Below the pieces are notes generated by a model that did not search any database, was not told where the DNA came from, and saw only the letters and a program-made list of their open reading frames with translations. Shown here piece by piece: positions 43,963 to 51,323 of a DNA stretch of 64,000 nt. Position 1 is the first letter of the stretch; every line of letters starts with the position of its first letter. Origin of the DNA: Fibrobacterota bacterium (GTDB taxonomy: Bacteria; Fibrobacterota; Fibrobacteria; UBA11236); NCBI GenBank assembly GCA_028287505.1, contig JAQBPN010000028.1, positions 53,685-117,684 of the forward strand. The letters run 5' to 3'. Position numbers and translations under genes: made by a program.

Positions 43963-44367
43963 TCAGGCCGCGTGTTGCCCGCCACGGCGCCATTCCACCG
44001 GCGCGGTCAACATGGCCTTCACCCTGGACAGCAGCGGATAAGGATCGATCGGTTGCACCATGATGTTCAGCGACTTCGAACCTTCCCAGTTGTCCAGGAA
44101 TCCTTCCCGCAAATCCGGGTCTCCGGAAAACAGGATCAAGGTGGGCACGTCGGGCAGCACCAACTGCCAATCCGGCCAGGACAGGATTTTCGGCTCTTCC
44201 CCCAGATGCACTCCCAGAACGATCAAATCGGGGCTGTCCCCGGCAAGCAGCACCGGGATATGGTCCCAGCTTCCCGCATCCATCACGCGATGATTGATGC
44301 CTTCCAGAATGAAGCGCAGCATATTCCGGTATCGCGCCTCCGGCTCGAAAATCAGGATCTTTGACAT
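43963..44367 (-). CDS. pseudo-receiver (response-regulator-like) protein
   Basis: 134 residues with receiver-domain pattern (strand ILIFEP, helix, LIVLGVHLGEEP). The phospho-acceptor Asp of the LIVLD block is replaced by Gly, and the acidic pair after strand 1 is only partly kept (EPEAR). The Lys of the KP motif appears as QP (VQPIDPYPL). It probably works by phosphorylation-independent interaction. No output domain is attached. It is a stand-alone gene with possible leader on its left; regulatory partner unknown. Confidence 0.7.
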   Translation of the reverse strand: MSKILIFEPEARYRNMLRFILEGINHRVMDAGSWDHIPVLLAGDSPDLIVLGVHLGEEPKILSWPDWQLVLPDVPTLILFSGDPDLREGFLDNWEGSKSLNIMVQPIDPYPLLSRVKAMLTAPVEWRRGGQHAA

Positions 44368-44540
44368 TTTAAATCCATGGAGGGAGGATTCCCCCCTATC
44401 CCTGATCCCATTCTAGGGCCAACCTCCTTTTATATCCAGCACGGCGTGATCGATGATCCGCGCGATTCCCCCAAAGAACTTAAATTTCCTCCAGTACCCA
44501 CACGATACTCCCGGCGCCGTGCGCCGGCGGGGAGACCGCC

Positions 44541-45764
44541 ATGGAAACGGATTTCCGGGAAATGATCAGCCCTACGGAAGCGGACGCGATGCTGGCCGCG
44601 GCCATGCCCCGTTACGGACAAGTTACCCTGCCCATTTCCAAGGCCCAAGGCCGCATCCTGCGCGAACCCATCCGCGCCGACCGCGCGCAACCGCCTTTCG
44701 ATCGGGTGGCCATGGACGGAATCGCATTCGCCTTTTCCGCCTGGGAAAAGGGCCAGCGGCGCTTCGCCGTCCAGGGATCGCAAAAAGCCGGGGAAGGCGC
44801 GAAAAAACTGAAGTCGGAAACCGATTGCCTGGAAGTGATGACCGGCGCGGTCATGCCTTCCGGGGTCGACTGCGTGGTTCCCGTGGAGGAAATCCACATG
44901 GAAGACGGCTATGCCGTGATCGGCGGCAATGCGGATGCGCCGGTGCCCTACCGGTACGTGCACCGGGCGGGCGGCGATTGCGCGGCCGGGGACGTGCTGG
45001 CGGCCGAAGGCGTCCTGCTGACCGCCGCGCACATCGGGGCCGCGGCGGCTTTCGGCATGAAGGATCTGAAGGTCGCGGAATCCCCTTCGGTGGCCATCGT
45101 CGCCACCGGGGACGAACTGGTCGACGTGGGCCGGGAACCGCTCCTGCACCAGATCCGCAAATCGAATTCCTACGCCATCGAGGCCGCCCTGCGCAAGCGG
45201 CGCGTGGAACGGGTGGCCTTGCTGCATTCCCGCGACGACAAAAGCCGGTTGCGGAGCTGCCTGGAAAGCGTGCGGGGAAAATGCGACGTCCTGATCCTGA
45301 CCGGCGGCGTGTCGATGGGGAAAACCGATTACGTGCCCGCGGTCCTGATGGATCTGGGCGTGCGCTCCCTGTTCCACAAGATCCGCCAGAAGCCCGGCAA
45401 GCCCTTCTGGTTCGGCTTGGGCGCGAACGGCATGCCCGTCTTCGCCTTGCCGGGAAACCCGGCCTCCGTATTGGTGTGCCTGCACCGCTATGTGCTGCCC
45501 GCGCTGGGCCGCGCCATGGGTTGGACCGGAGAGGATTCCGTCCCCGCGGTCCTGGAACGGGGCGCGGCCGCTACCGGCCGCTTCACGCAGTACCGGCCGG
45601 TCACCTGCGGCTATGATGACGAAGGACGCCTCTTGGCGCGGTGGGTGGAGAATCAGGGTTCCGGGGACTTCAGCGCCTGGGCCCGGGCGGACGGGTTCGT
45701 GGAGTTGGGCGCCTCGGAGGAAGAGGTGAAGCCGGGCCGCAGAGTGAGGCTGTGGCGTTGGTGA
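44541..45764 (+). CDS. moeA: molybdopterin molybdenumtransferase
   Basis: 407 residues, the usual MoeA length. It inserts molybdenum into adenylylated molybdopterin in the cytoplasm. Hallmarks: FDRVAMDGIA near the N-terminus, VMTGAVMPSG, ILTGGVSMGKTDY (the TGGVSxG motif), and FALPGNPASVLVC. ATG has GGGGAG about eight bases upstream. This is the only Mo-cofactor gene in the window, so it presumably serves a molybdoenzyme encoded elsewhere. Its downstream neighbour is a coiled-coil protein, 31 bases away, possibly co-transcribed. Confidence 0.92.
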   Translation: METDFREMISPTEADAMLAAAMPRYGQVTLPISKAQGRILREPIRADRAQPPFDRVAMDGIAFAFSAWEKGQRRFAVQGSQKAGEGAKKLKSETDCLEVMTGAVMPSGVDCVVPVEEIHMEDGYAVIGGNADAPVPYRYVHRAGGDCAAGDVLAAEGVLLTAAHIGAAAAFGMKDLKVAESPSVAIVATGDELVDVGREPLLHQIRKSNSYAIEAALRKRRVERVALLHSRDDKSRLRSCLESVRGKCDVLILTGGVSMGKTDYVPAVLMDLGVRSLFHKIRQKPGKPFWFGLGANGMPVFALPGNPASVLVCLHRYVLPALGRAMGWTGEDSVPAVLERGAAATGRFTQYRPVTCGYDDEGRLLARWVENQGSGDFSAWARADGFVELGASEEEVKPGRRVRLWRW

Positions 45765-45795
45765 GGGTGTGCCTGCTTCAAGGAGTGAAACGAAC

Positions 45796-46284
45796 ATGGC
45801 ATTCCTGAATGCGATGTTGGAGCTCCTGCAAAGCCTCTGGGACCATACGGGGAACGACGGCGGGGAAACGGAAAGGGAACGCTCCATCCGCTTGGCCCGC
45901 GAATACTTTTCCATTCAAGTGGAACGGGAAAAGGAAAAGCTCAGGTTCAAAATCCAGAAGGCCAAGTTCGCCCTCCTGGAGAAGACTCCCGGCATGGACG
46001 CCCAGGCGTTGGAAACCATTAAGGCCGAACTGACGCTCAAGGAGCGCCTGCTGAACACGGAGTTCCTGGAAATCGAAAGGGATTACTTTAACGGCGAAAT
46101 CCTGGATGCCTTGCAAGCGGAGAGGCTGCGCTGGGCGCGCTATTCCGAAGCCCAAGACCGCATCGCCTGGTTGGAAACCCAGGGCGAGGCGGGACGCGAT
46201 GAAATCGCGGCGCTGAAACGGGAATTCGCGGAAATGGACGAGTGGGTGAAGCGGCGGGTTCTGGATAGCGATGGGCCAGCTTAG
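45796..46284 (+). CDS. coiled-coil protein, unknown function
   Basis: 162 residues, strongly helical and charged (Glu/Arg/Lys-rich), with long heptad-like stretches (EREKEKLRFKIQKAKFALLE and LKERLLNTEFLEIERDYF). AAGGAG precedes ATG 45796 by ten bases. No signal or membrane segment. Located between moeA and a convergent membrane protein. Possibly a cytoplasmic scaffold; no family recognised. Confidence 0.6.
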   Translation: MAFLNAMLELLQSLWDHTGNDGGETERERSIRLAREYFSIQVEREKEKLRFKIQKAKFALLEKTPGMDAQALETIKAELTLKERLLNTEFLEIERDYFNGEILDALQAERLRWARYSEAQDRIAWLETQGEAGRDEIAALKREFAEMDEWVKRRVLDSDGPA

Positions 46285-46299
46285 AACCAGGGCCGGACG

Positions 46300-47250
46300 T
46301 TAATCCTTCGCGCCGCCGGATTCGCGGGTTGAAGCCCACGTCGTCCCGATGATGGTAAAGCAGAACAGGAACAGAATCGTCATCTCGATCAGGGTCGGGA
46401 AGGCATTCAGGTCCTTGATGGGCGCGAGCAGGATGGTCCGGATCGCCCATAGTCCCGCGAAATAGGTGAGGAACGACAAATCCTTTTTTTCCTTCGGGGA
46501 CTTCACCATGAGCAATAGGGAGGAAACGAAGGCGACGGTGAAAATGATCGCCGCCAGGACCCTCAGGAACAAGGAACGCTGGAGCAGGAAATAGGGATGG
46601 GAGGGAATCCCGCCATCCTCATCGTCCGGAACGATGGAAAGCGAATACCCCGTAAGGTTGTTGTGGACGAACAGATTCCGGAACGAACCGCTGTCGATTT
46701 TGGCGGAGGGCGTCCAGCATTCATCGCCTACCCGGAAATCCCACCATACCTTGTCGAAGGGGTACAGGCGCAGGTCCGTATCGAAGGTGAACTCCCCGCC
46801 TCCCCGATAGGACGTAAAGCCGGGCCCGGGACGCTCAAGGGGCTGCATCGATTCGCGCGGGACCTCGACCAACTCCACTACGGCCGGGGAGAGCGATGCC
46901 GAATTGCCCCCGGAATACCAGAACCGCGAGCCGTACCAAAAGCATTTGGTGATTTTCCCCCGGCCTTCCGGCATGTTCACCTCGGCGCCGAAACGGATCC
47001 GCCCCGCGGCATAGTCGATGGACTTCAGGGTGAGGGAGAAGAACCCGGTGGCGGTGGAATCGTATGCGCTGACGTAGGAGCCTTTCCGTGAATTGTTCGC
47101 GAAGAATGTGGAGAGCGTGATGGCGTAGGCCACGAGGCCCAGCACCGCCAGACCCGCGAAGGCGCGCGCATTGGAGGGCAGGAAGGAAAGCCAGGCCCGG
47201 GTCTTTCCGGGCGGGGTTCCAGGTTTTGACGGAGAAGACTTGGTCGCCAT
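46300..47250 (-). CDS. DUF4436-like four-helix membrane protein
   Basis: 316 residues. One N-terminal membrane helix (FAGLAVLGLVAYAITL), a ~175-residue extracytoplasmic beta domain containing LYPFDKVWWDF, and three C-terminal helices (LFLRVLAAIIFTVAFVSSLL and following). This topology and the YPFD-containing block match DUF4436-type proteins and superficially recall ligand-gated-channel extracellular domains. Function is unknown. The gene converges on the coiled-coil protein and diverges from the MFS gene. Confidence 0.6.
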   Translation of the reverse strand: MATKSSPSKPGTPPGKTRAWLSFLPSNARAFAGLAVLGLVAYAITLSTFFANNSRKGSYVSAYDSTATGFFSLTLKSIDYAAGRIRFGAEVNMPEGRGKITKCFWYGSRFWYSGGNSASLSPAVVELVEVPRESMQPLERPGPGFTSYRGGGEFTFDTDLRLYPFDKVWWDFRVGDECWTPSAKIDSGSFRNLFVHNNLTGYSLSIVPDDEDGGIPSHPYFLLQRSLFLRVLAAIIFTVAFVSSLLLMVKSPKEKKDLSFLTYFAGLWAIRTILLAPIKDLNAFPTLIEMTILFLFCFTIIGTTWASTRESGGAKD

Positions 47251-47509
47251 CCGTGCAAAGATAGCACAACAGGCTTACGCTTCGCCCAGGATTCCGATTT
47301 CCGTTTTTCGGCTGTGTCCGGGCTTCGGGTTTTGCGCTCCTTGGAAATCAGCTTGAAAACCAGCCCCGTCCCACTCCGCCAAAAAACGGCAAGAAAGACC
47401 GGGAAAAGAAATAAAAAACCATTCGGTTCAAAAAAACCTTGTTCCGGATTGGGGATTGGGTTATATTGAACCAATCAGTTCAAATAGGTTCAATCAGAAA
47501 GACGGAAAA
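47251..47509. other. divergent intergenic region with the efflux-pump promoter
   Basis: About 260 bases. The right half holds the promoter and the palindromic operator described separately. An additional CGGTTCAA half-site lies at 47424-47431. The left part serves the DUF4436-like gene; no confident promoter seen. Confidence 0.5.
47439..47493 (+). promoter_or_regulatory. efflux-pump promoter with overlapping TetR-type operator
   Basis: -35 TTGTTC (47439-47444), 17 bases, -10 TATATT (47462-47467). Overlapping the -10 is a perfect palindrome TTGAAC-N6-GTTCAA (47466-47483), and another GGTTCAA follows at 47487-47493, which also pairs with TTGAACC. A repressor bound here would block transcription. 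A near-identical palindrome precedes the tetR gene. Confidence 0.75.
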
Positions 47510-48772
47510 ATGGAAACTCTCTCGGGACGGATCGACAAGAAGACCTACAGGTCCCTGGTTCTCTTCAGTTTCGCCTTGTTCGTCCAGGCCACGGCCGCCC
47601 TGTCCATCATCGGCGTGCTGGGAGCCGTCGCCTCGGAGTGGCATATCTCCTCCACGGCGAGCGCCCTGCTGGTCACCGCCTTCGGAGCGACTTTCGCCGT
47701 GAGCGCGCCCATCCTGCAGATGCTGGTGGGACACTGGGCGCGGCGAACGCAAATCCTGACCGGCATCTCCATCATGGCCTTCGGCGCCGTCGCCTTCGCC
47801 CTGGCCCCGGACTACCCGGTGCTTTTCGCCGCCCGCATCCTGATGGGCCTGGGGGCGGCCCTGTTGAGCCCGGTCATGTTCGCGCTCGGGACCAGCCTGG
47901 TCAAGCCGCACCAGCAGGGCGGTGCGCTGGCCATCGTCTCCATGGGGATCAGCATCGCCACCGTCATCGGCGTGCCGTCCTCGGCATGGCTGGCGGGGCA
48001 TGTGGGGCCGCGCATGTTGTTCGCGATCATCGCGCTCTTGTTGATCGCCACCGGGACCCTGATCGCATTGTTCATTCCCGATCGGTCCAAGGGGGAAAGG
48101 GTGAGCCCGCGCCAGGCTTTAAGACTCCTGGGGCGGCCGGCGACCCTGAGCGGCCTGGCGGTGGTGTTTTTCGTCACCTCGGGGATCTTCGCGACCTATA
48201 CCATGATCACACCCATCATGAAGGATGTCTACGGCGCCGGCGCCCACGTGGTTTCGATGGCGCTGCTGCTCTTCGGCATGTCGGGACTGGTGGGAAATCT
48301 GTTCGTGCGGCGGGCCGCGTCGGCGCGGTCGGCCGAGACCCTGCTCAAGGGCTCCATGCTGACCCTGATCCTGATTTTTGCCGCGCTCCTGGTCCTGCCG
48401 GTGTCTACGGCGGTATTGCTGGCCGCTCTCGTGGCCTGGCCTTTCGTAAGCGATATCTTCTGGCCTTCCCAGCAGCGCAGGATGGTGGAACTGGAGCCGG
48501 GCTTCCGCGGCATCGCCTTGGCCCTCTCCTCGTCCTTCATGTTTTCCGGAATGGCTTTCGGCTCCGCTCTGGGCGGGGCTTCGTACGCGGCCTTCGGGTT
48601 CGCTTCCGTGCTGGGGATTTCCATCCTGCTGATATCGATCGGGTTGGGTGCGCTGGTCTATTCGGCCCGCGCTAAAGTTAAAGCTAAAGCAGCCGCCGCG
48701 CGGCCCATGCCGGCCAAGGGGCGTCCGGCGGTCGAATCCGGAAAGCTTGCGGGAGTGGCTGCGATCTGCTGA
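47510..48772 (+). CDS. MFS drug/sugar efflux transporter (DHA1-like)
   Basis: About 420 residues with 12 predicted helices. The MFS signature is present (QMLVGHWARRTQIL, the G-x-x-x-x-R-x-x-R motif between helices 2 and 3) with RILMGLGAALLSPVMFALG on helix 4. The family includes AraJ/YdhP-type arabinose- and drug-efflux antiporters in the inner membrane. ATG 47510 has GACGGA before it. Expression is probably repressed by the TetR protein encoded just downstream. The C-terminal 40 residues are basic and Ala/Pro-rich. Substrate unknown. Confidence 0.88.
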   Translation: METLSGRIDKKTYRSLVLFSFALFVQATAALSIIGVLGAVASEWHISSTASALLVTAFGATFAVSAPILQMLVGHWARRTQILTGISIMAFGAVAFALAPDYPVLFAARILMGLGAALLSPVMFALGTSLVKPHQQGGALAIVSMGISIATVIGVPSSAWLAGHVGPRMLFAIIALLLIATGTLIALFIPDRSKGERVSPRQALRLLGRPATLSGLAVVFFVTSGIFATYTMITPIMKDVYGAGAHVVSMALLLFGMSGLVGNLFVRRAASARSAETLLKGSMLTLILIFAALLVLPVSTAVLLAALVAWPFVSDIFWPSQQRRMVELEPGFRGIALALSSSFMFSGMAFGSALGGASYAAFGFASVLGISILLISIGLGALVYSARAKVKAKAAAARPMPAKGRPAVESGKLAGVAAIC

Positions 48773-48780
48773 ACCGCGGT

Positions 48781-48803
48781 CGGGCCCGGAAAAACCGGGT
48801 CCG
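48781..48803. terminator. hairpin between convergent efflux and tetR genes
   Basis: CGGGCCCGG / CCGGGTCCG around an AAAAA loop, one G:U pair in the nine-base stem. It sits precisely in the 30-base gap between the convergent stops. No T-tract is present, so termination strength is uncertain; a bidirectional role is plausible. Confidence 0.45.
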
Positions 48804-48804
48804 C

Positions 48805-49359
48805 TTACATCTGGCGGAGGAGCTTCATGAAGTCTTCGACCTTCCGCAGCGGAGACGGCTTCCCGGCCTTGAGATTCTGCTCGATGCAGAGCCCGGAAAA
48901 GAAAGTCGACAGGATCTCCACGAGAGCTTCCGGAGCCAGCCTGGTTTTCTCGGCCGTGATGTTCTTCAGGAACAGGCCTTTCAGGCTGCTCCGGTTTTCC
49001 GCCATGATTTCCTGCGCCTCCGGCGGAAGCAGGGCGATCTCACGCATCGAATTGACGGCGAAGCAACCCTTCATTTCCCCTTTGCCGGTCATCTTGAGCG
49101 TGAGGAAGTTCTCGATATTCTTCCATCCCAAAGGCGCCTCGGACAGAAGGCCCCGGGCCTTGCGGGTCTCGCCATAATGCCGGAGGGTGGCCAGGTAGAG
49201 GTCTTCTTTGTTCTTGAATTCCGAATACAGGCCTGATTTGTTGACGCCCGTGGCCTTTTCCAGATCCTGGAGTCCCGTATCCGCGAAGCCGCGTTTCCAG
49301 AACAGCGGCATCGCCTTTTCCAGCACTTCCTCGCGATTGAAATTCTTCGGTCTGCCCAT
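48805..49359 (-). CDS. TetR/AcrR-family transcriptional repressor
   Basis: 184 residues. The N-terminal helix-turn-helix (KNFNREEVLEKAMPLFWKRG, FADTGLQDLEKATGVNKSGL, YSEFKNKEDLYLATL) is a textbook TetR DNA-binding domain. The C-terminal ligand domain has the usual helical pattern. Convergent with the MFS gene, it probably represses that pump and itself: a TTGAAC-N6-GTTCGA palindrome lies 18 bases before its ATG, matching the pump's operator. Inducer unknown. Confidence 0.92.
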   Translation of the reverse strand: MGRPKNFNREEVLEKAMPLFWKRGFADTGLQDLEKATGVNKSGLYSEFKNKEDLYLATLRHYGETRKARGLLSEAPLGWKNIENFLTLKMTGKGEMKGCFAVNSMREIALLPPEAQEIMAENRSSLKGLFLKNITAEKTRLAPEALVEILSTFFSGLCIEQNLKAGKPSPLRKVEDFMKLLRQM

Positions 49360-49376
49360 GGCTTGAATATACCATT

Positions 49377-49394
49377 TTGAACCGAATAGTTCGA
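49377..49394. promoter_or_regulatory. TetR-type operator upstream of tetR
   Basis: TTGAAC-CGAATA-GTTCGA, one mismatch from the perfect palindrome in front of the efflux gene. On the minus strand a TATATT lies between it and the tetR ATG, so binding would affect tetR's own promoter (autoregulation). It also sits right after the sigma factor's stop codon. Confidence 0.7.
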
Positions 49395-49401
49395 TACCTT
49401 T

Positions 49402-50670
49402 TTACGGAAGATCCAATCTCCCCAGCTTCTCCCTGAGCACCTTCCGCTCCGCATCGCTTTGCGTAAGCCGTATGGCTGCTTCAAAGCCTTCCCTGCCCCG
49501 CTCCCGATCGCCCAAGCGCGCGTGGATTTCCCCCGAGAGGGCGTGGAACAACGCATGCGTCTCCAGTTTGTTCCGGTCCGGCAGGGCGTCGAGTTCCCGC
49601 AGGGCCGCTTCCGGGCCGTGGACCTGCATGGCCACGATGATGCGGTTGAGATCCGCCATGGGGTTGGGCGCGATGCGGCAAAGCCACTCGTAATAGGAGA
49701 GGATGCGGGGCCAATCGGTGGCGGCATAGGATTCCGCCGTGCAATGCTCGTAGGCGATGGCGGCTTCGAGGTGATAGGCGCTCATGGTATCCCCCGACGC
49801 GGCTTGGTCCATGAAGGCGTTTCCCCGGCCGATCAGATTCGCATCATATAAGCCGCGGTTCTGATCGGGAAGCAGGATGAGGGCTCCCTCCGAGTCCAGC
49901 CGGCTGCCGCTGCGCGAAGCGTGGAAGCACATCAAGGCCATGAGGGCGAAGACGCGTGGATCCCGGGTGTGGGGATTGTCAGCCAGCAATTGGCTCAGCA
50001 GCAGGGCCTCGCCCATCAGGTCCGAGCGGATGGCGTTCTCATTGTGGGTGGAGCGATAGCCTTCGTTGAACAATAGGTAGATGGAATCGAGAACCGGGCC
50101 CAAGCGGCTTTGCAGCTCGGCGTCGGCGGGGATTTCCGGTCTGATTTTCTCAACGCGGAAGAATTCCTTGGCGCGGTAGAGCCGCTTGCTCACCGTGTCC
50201 TCGGAAGTGAGGAATGCCTGGGCGATTTCCGCGGTGCTGAATCCGCACAGGGTCTTGAGCACCAGGGCGATCTGGTTCTCCCCGGAAAGTCCCGGGTGGC
50301 AGCAGGCGAACATCATGCCCAAGAGGTCGTCCTCGATCGATTCTTCCTGCCAAATGGTTTCCATCGCGACCGCCAGGGTGTATTCGGAGTTGAGGAGGAT
50401 TTTCTCGTGATCGCTGAAGTCGAAACTGATGGAATGGCGTTGCCGCCGGATGACGTCGATGGCTTTGTTCTTGGCCACGCGGAACAGCCACGCGGCGGGA
50501 TTCTCGGGAGGTCCGGTGAGCTTCCAGGTCTGCATGGCCTGGATGAGCGTCTCCTGGACCACGTCCTCGGCGGTTTCCAGGTTCTCGGTGCCGAAAATGC
50601 GCGTCAATATGGAGACCATCCTTCCCGCCTCATGGCGGAAAAGATGGTCGGCCATCGGGTTCATTTCCAT
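49402..50670 (-). CDS. ECF sigma factor of the ECF42 / SigJ-like type with TPR-like C-terminus
   Basis: About 422 residues. Region sigma2 (EDVVQETLIQAMQTWKL, WLFRVAKNKAIDVIRRQR) and sigma4 (LVLKTLCGFSTAEIAQAFL) are followed by a ~200-residue extension with DUF6596-like and TPR-like helices (LLFNEGYRSTH, FALMALMCFHASR, LEAAIAYEHC). ECF42-type sigma factors have this long C-terminal extension, which is needed for activity. No anti-sigma gene is visible. Several starts are possible between 50772 and 50655; I take the ATG at 50670, because the upstream part would overlap the divergent gene. Confidence 0.87.
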   Translation of the reverse strand: MEMNPMADHLFRHEAGRMVSILTRIFGTENLETAEDVVQETLIQAMQTWKLTGPPENPAAWLFRVAKNKAIDVIRRQRHSISFDFSDHEKILLNSEYTLAVAMETIWQEESIEDDLLGMMFACCHPGLSGENQIALVLKTLCGFSTAEIAQAFLTSEDTVSKRLYRAKEFFRVEKIRPEIPADAELQSRLGPVLDSIYLLFNEGYRSTHNENAIRSDLMGEALLLSQLLADNPHTRDPRVFALMALMCFHASRSGSRLDSEGALILLPDQNRGLYDANLIGRGNAFMDQAASGDTMSAYHLEAAIAYEHCTAESYAATDWPRILSYYEWLCRIAPNPMADLNRIIVAMQVHGPEAALRELDALPDRNKLETHALFHALSGEIHARLGDRERGREGFEAAIRLTQSDAERKVLREKLGRLDLP

Positions 50671-50707
50671 GTGCTCATCGGTAATCCTGCCGTTGACGAA
50701 ATGTAGC

Positions 50708-51178
50708 ATGCCCGGAGAAGGTTTTAATGCTTTTGTTCCGACGGGTACCCCCAACGGCTTCATGGGGGGCAACCACGCGCTCCAGGATTTGCAAATGCAA
50801 GGATATCAGCCCGTGCAGGACGAGATGCAAATGCTGCATGACGATGGGGAAATCGATACCAGCCGGACCAAGACCAAGCGGAAGGTATTCTATTCCTTCA
50901 CCGAATTCTGTTTCTTCGATCAGCATACCGGCAAGGCGTTCGGGTACGGGATCGATGTGGTGGAAACGAAATTCAACGGTGAGTTGTTGGGATTCCTGGT
51001 GGGCGCCAAGATGGATGCGGGGGGCCATGTAATCAAGATGGCGCGGAGCCTGGCGGACCTGTTCCGGCGGGCCGACGGCGGCCAGGCGAAGAAATACAGC
51101 GCCAGGGAATTGATCCCCGTGAAGACGGTTTTTGAAAAGGACAATACCCGGGAAATCCTGGACGAGACCGAAGAATGA
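50708..51178 (+). CDS. uncharacterised small protein
   Basis: 156 residues, soluble and charged, with a probable alpha/beta domain (KRKVFYSFTEFCFFDQHTGK, FNGELLGFLVGAKMDAGGHV) and a basic C-terminus. Starts at ATG 50708 (TTG/ATG 50762 is an alternative). Divergent from the sigma factor. ECF42 genes are usually accompanied by a small partner gene, but this does not look like the usual DGPF/YCII partner. Its stop codon lies inside an inverted repeat. No family recognised. Confidence 0.5.
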   Translation: MPGEGFNAFVPTGTPNGFMGGNHALQDLQMQGYQPVQDEMQMLHDDGEIDTSRTKTKRKVFYSFTEFCFFDQHTGKAFGYGIDVVETKFNGELLGFLVGAKMDAGGHVIKMARSLADLFRRADGGQAKKYSARELIPVKTVFEKDNTREILDETEE

Positions 51179-51212
51179 CCCCGCTACCCTTTTAGTGTTT
51201 TTACCGGGGTCA
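51176..51212. repeat. REP-like palindrome overlapping a stop codon
   Basis: TGACCCCG (51176-51183) and CGGGGTCA (51205-51212), a perfect 8-bp stem with a 21-base T-rich loop. The TGA is the stop of the preceding small gene. It could be an intrinsic terminator or a short repeated palindrome. Confidence 0.6.
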
Positions 51213-51323
51213 AACCTACCCGGCATTTCTCCTCTTCGCGCTGGCGCCTCTCCGCGCAAAGCGTAATTTCACCATTGACCATCGGGTGGGTCAAGGGGGG
51301 AACACTTCAAAGACGAGGATAAC

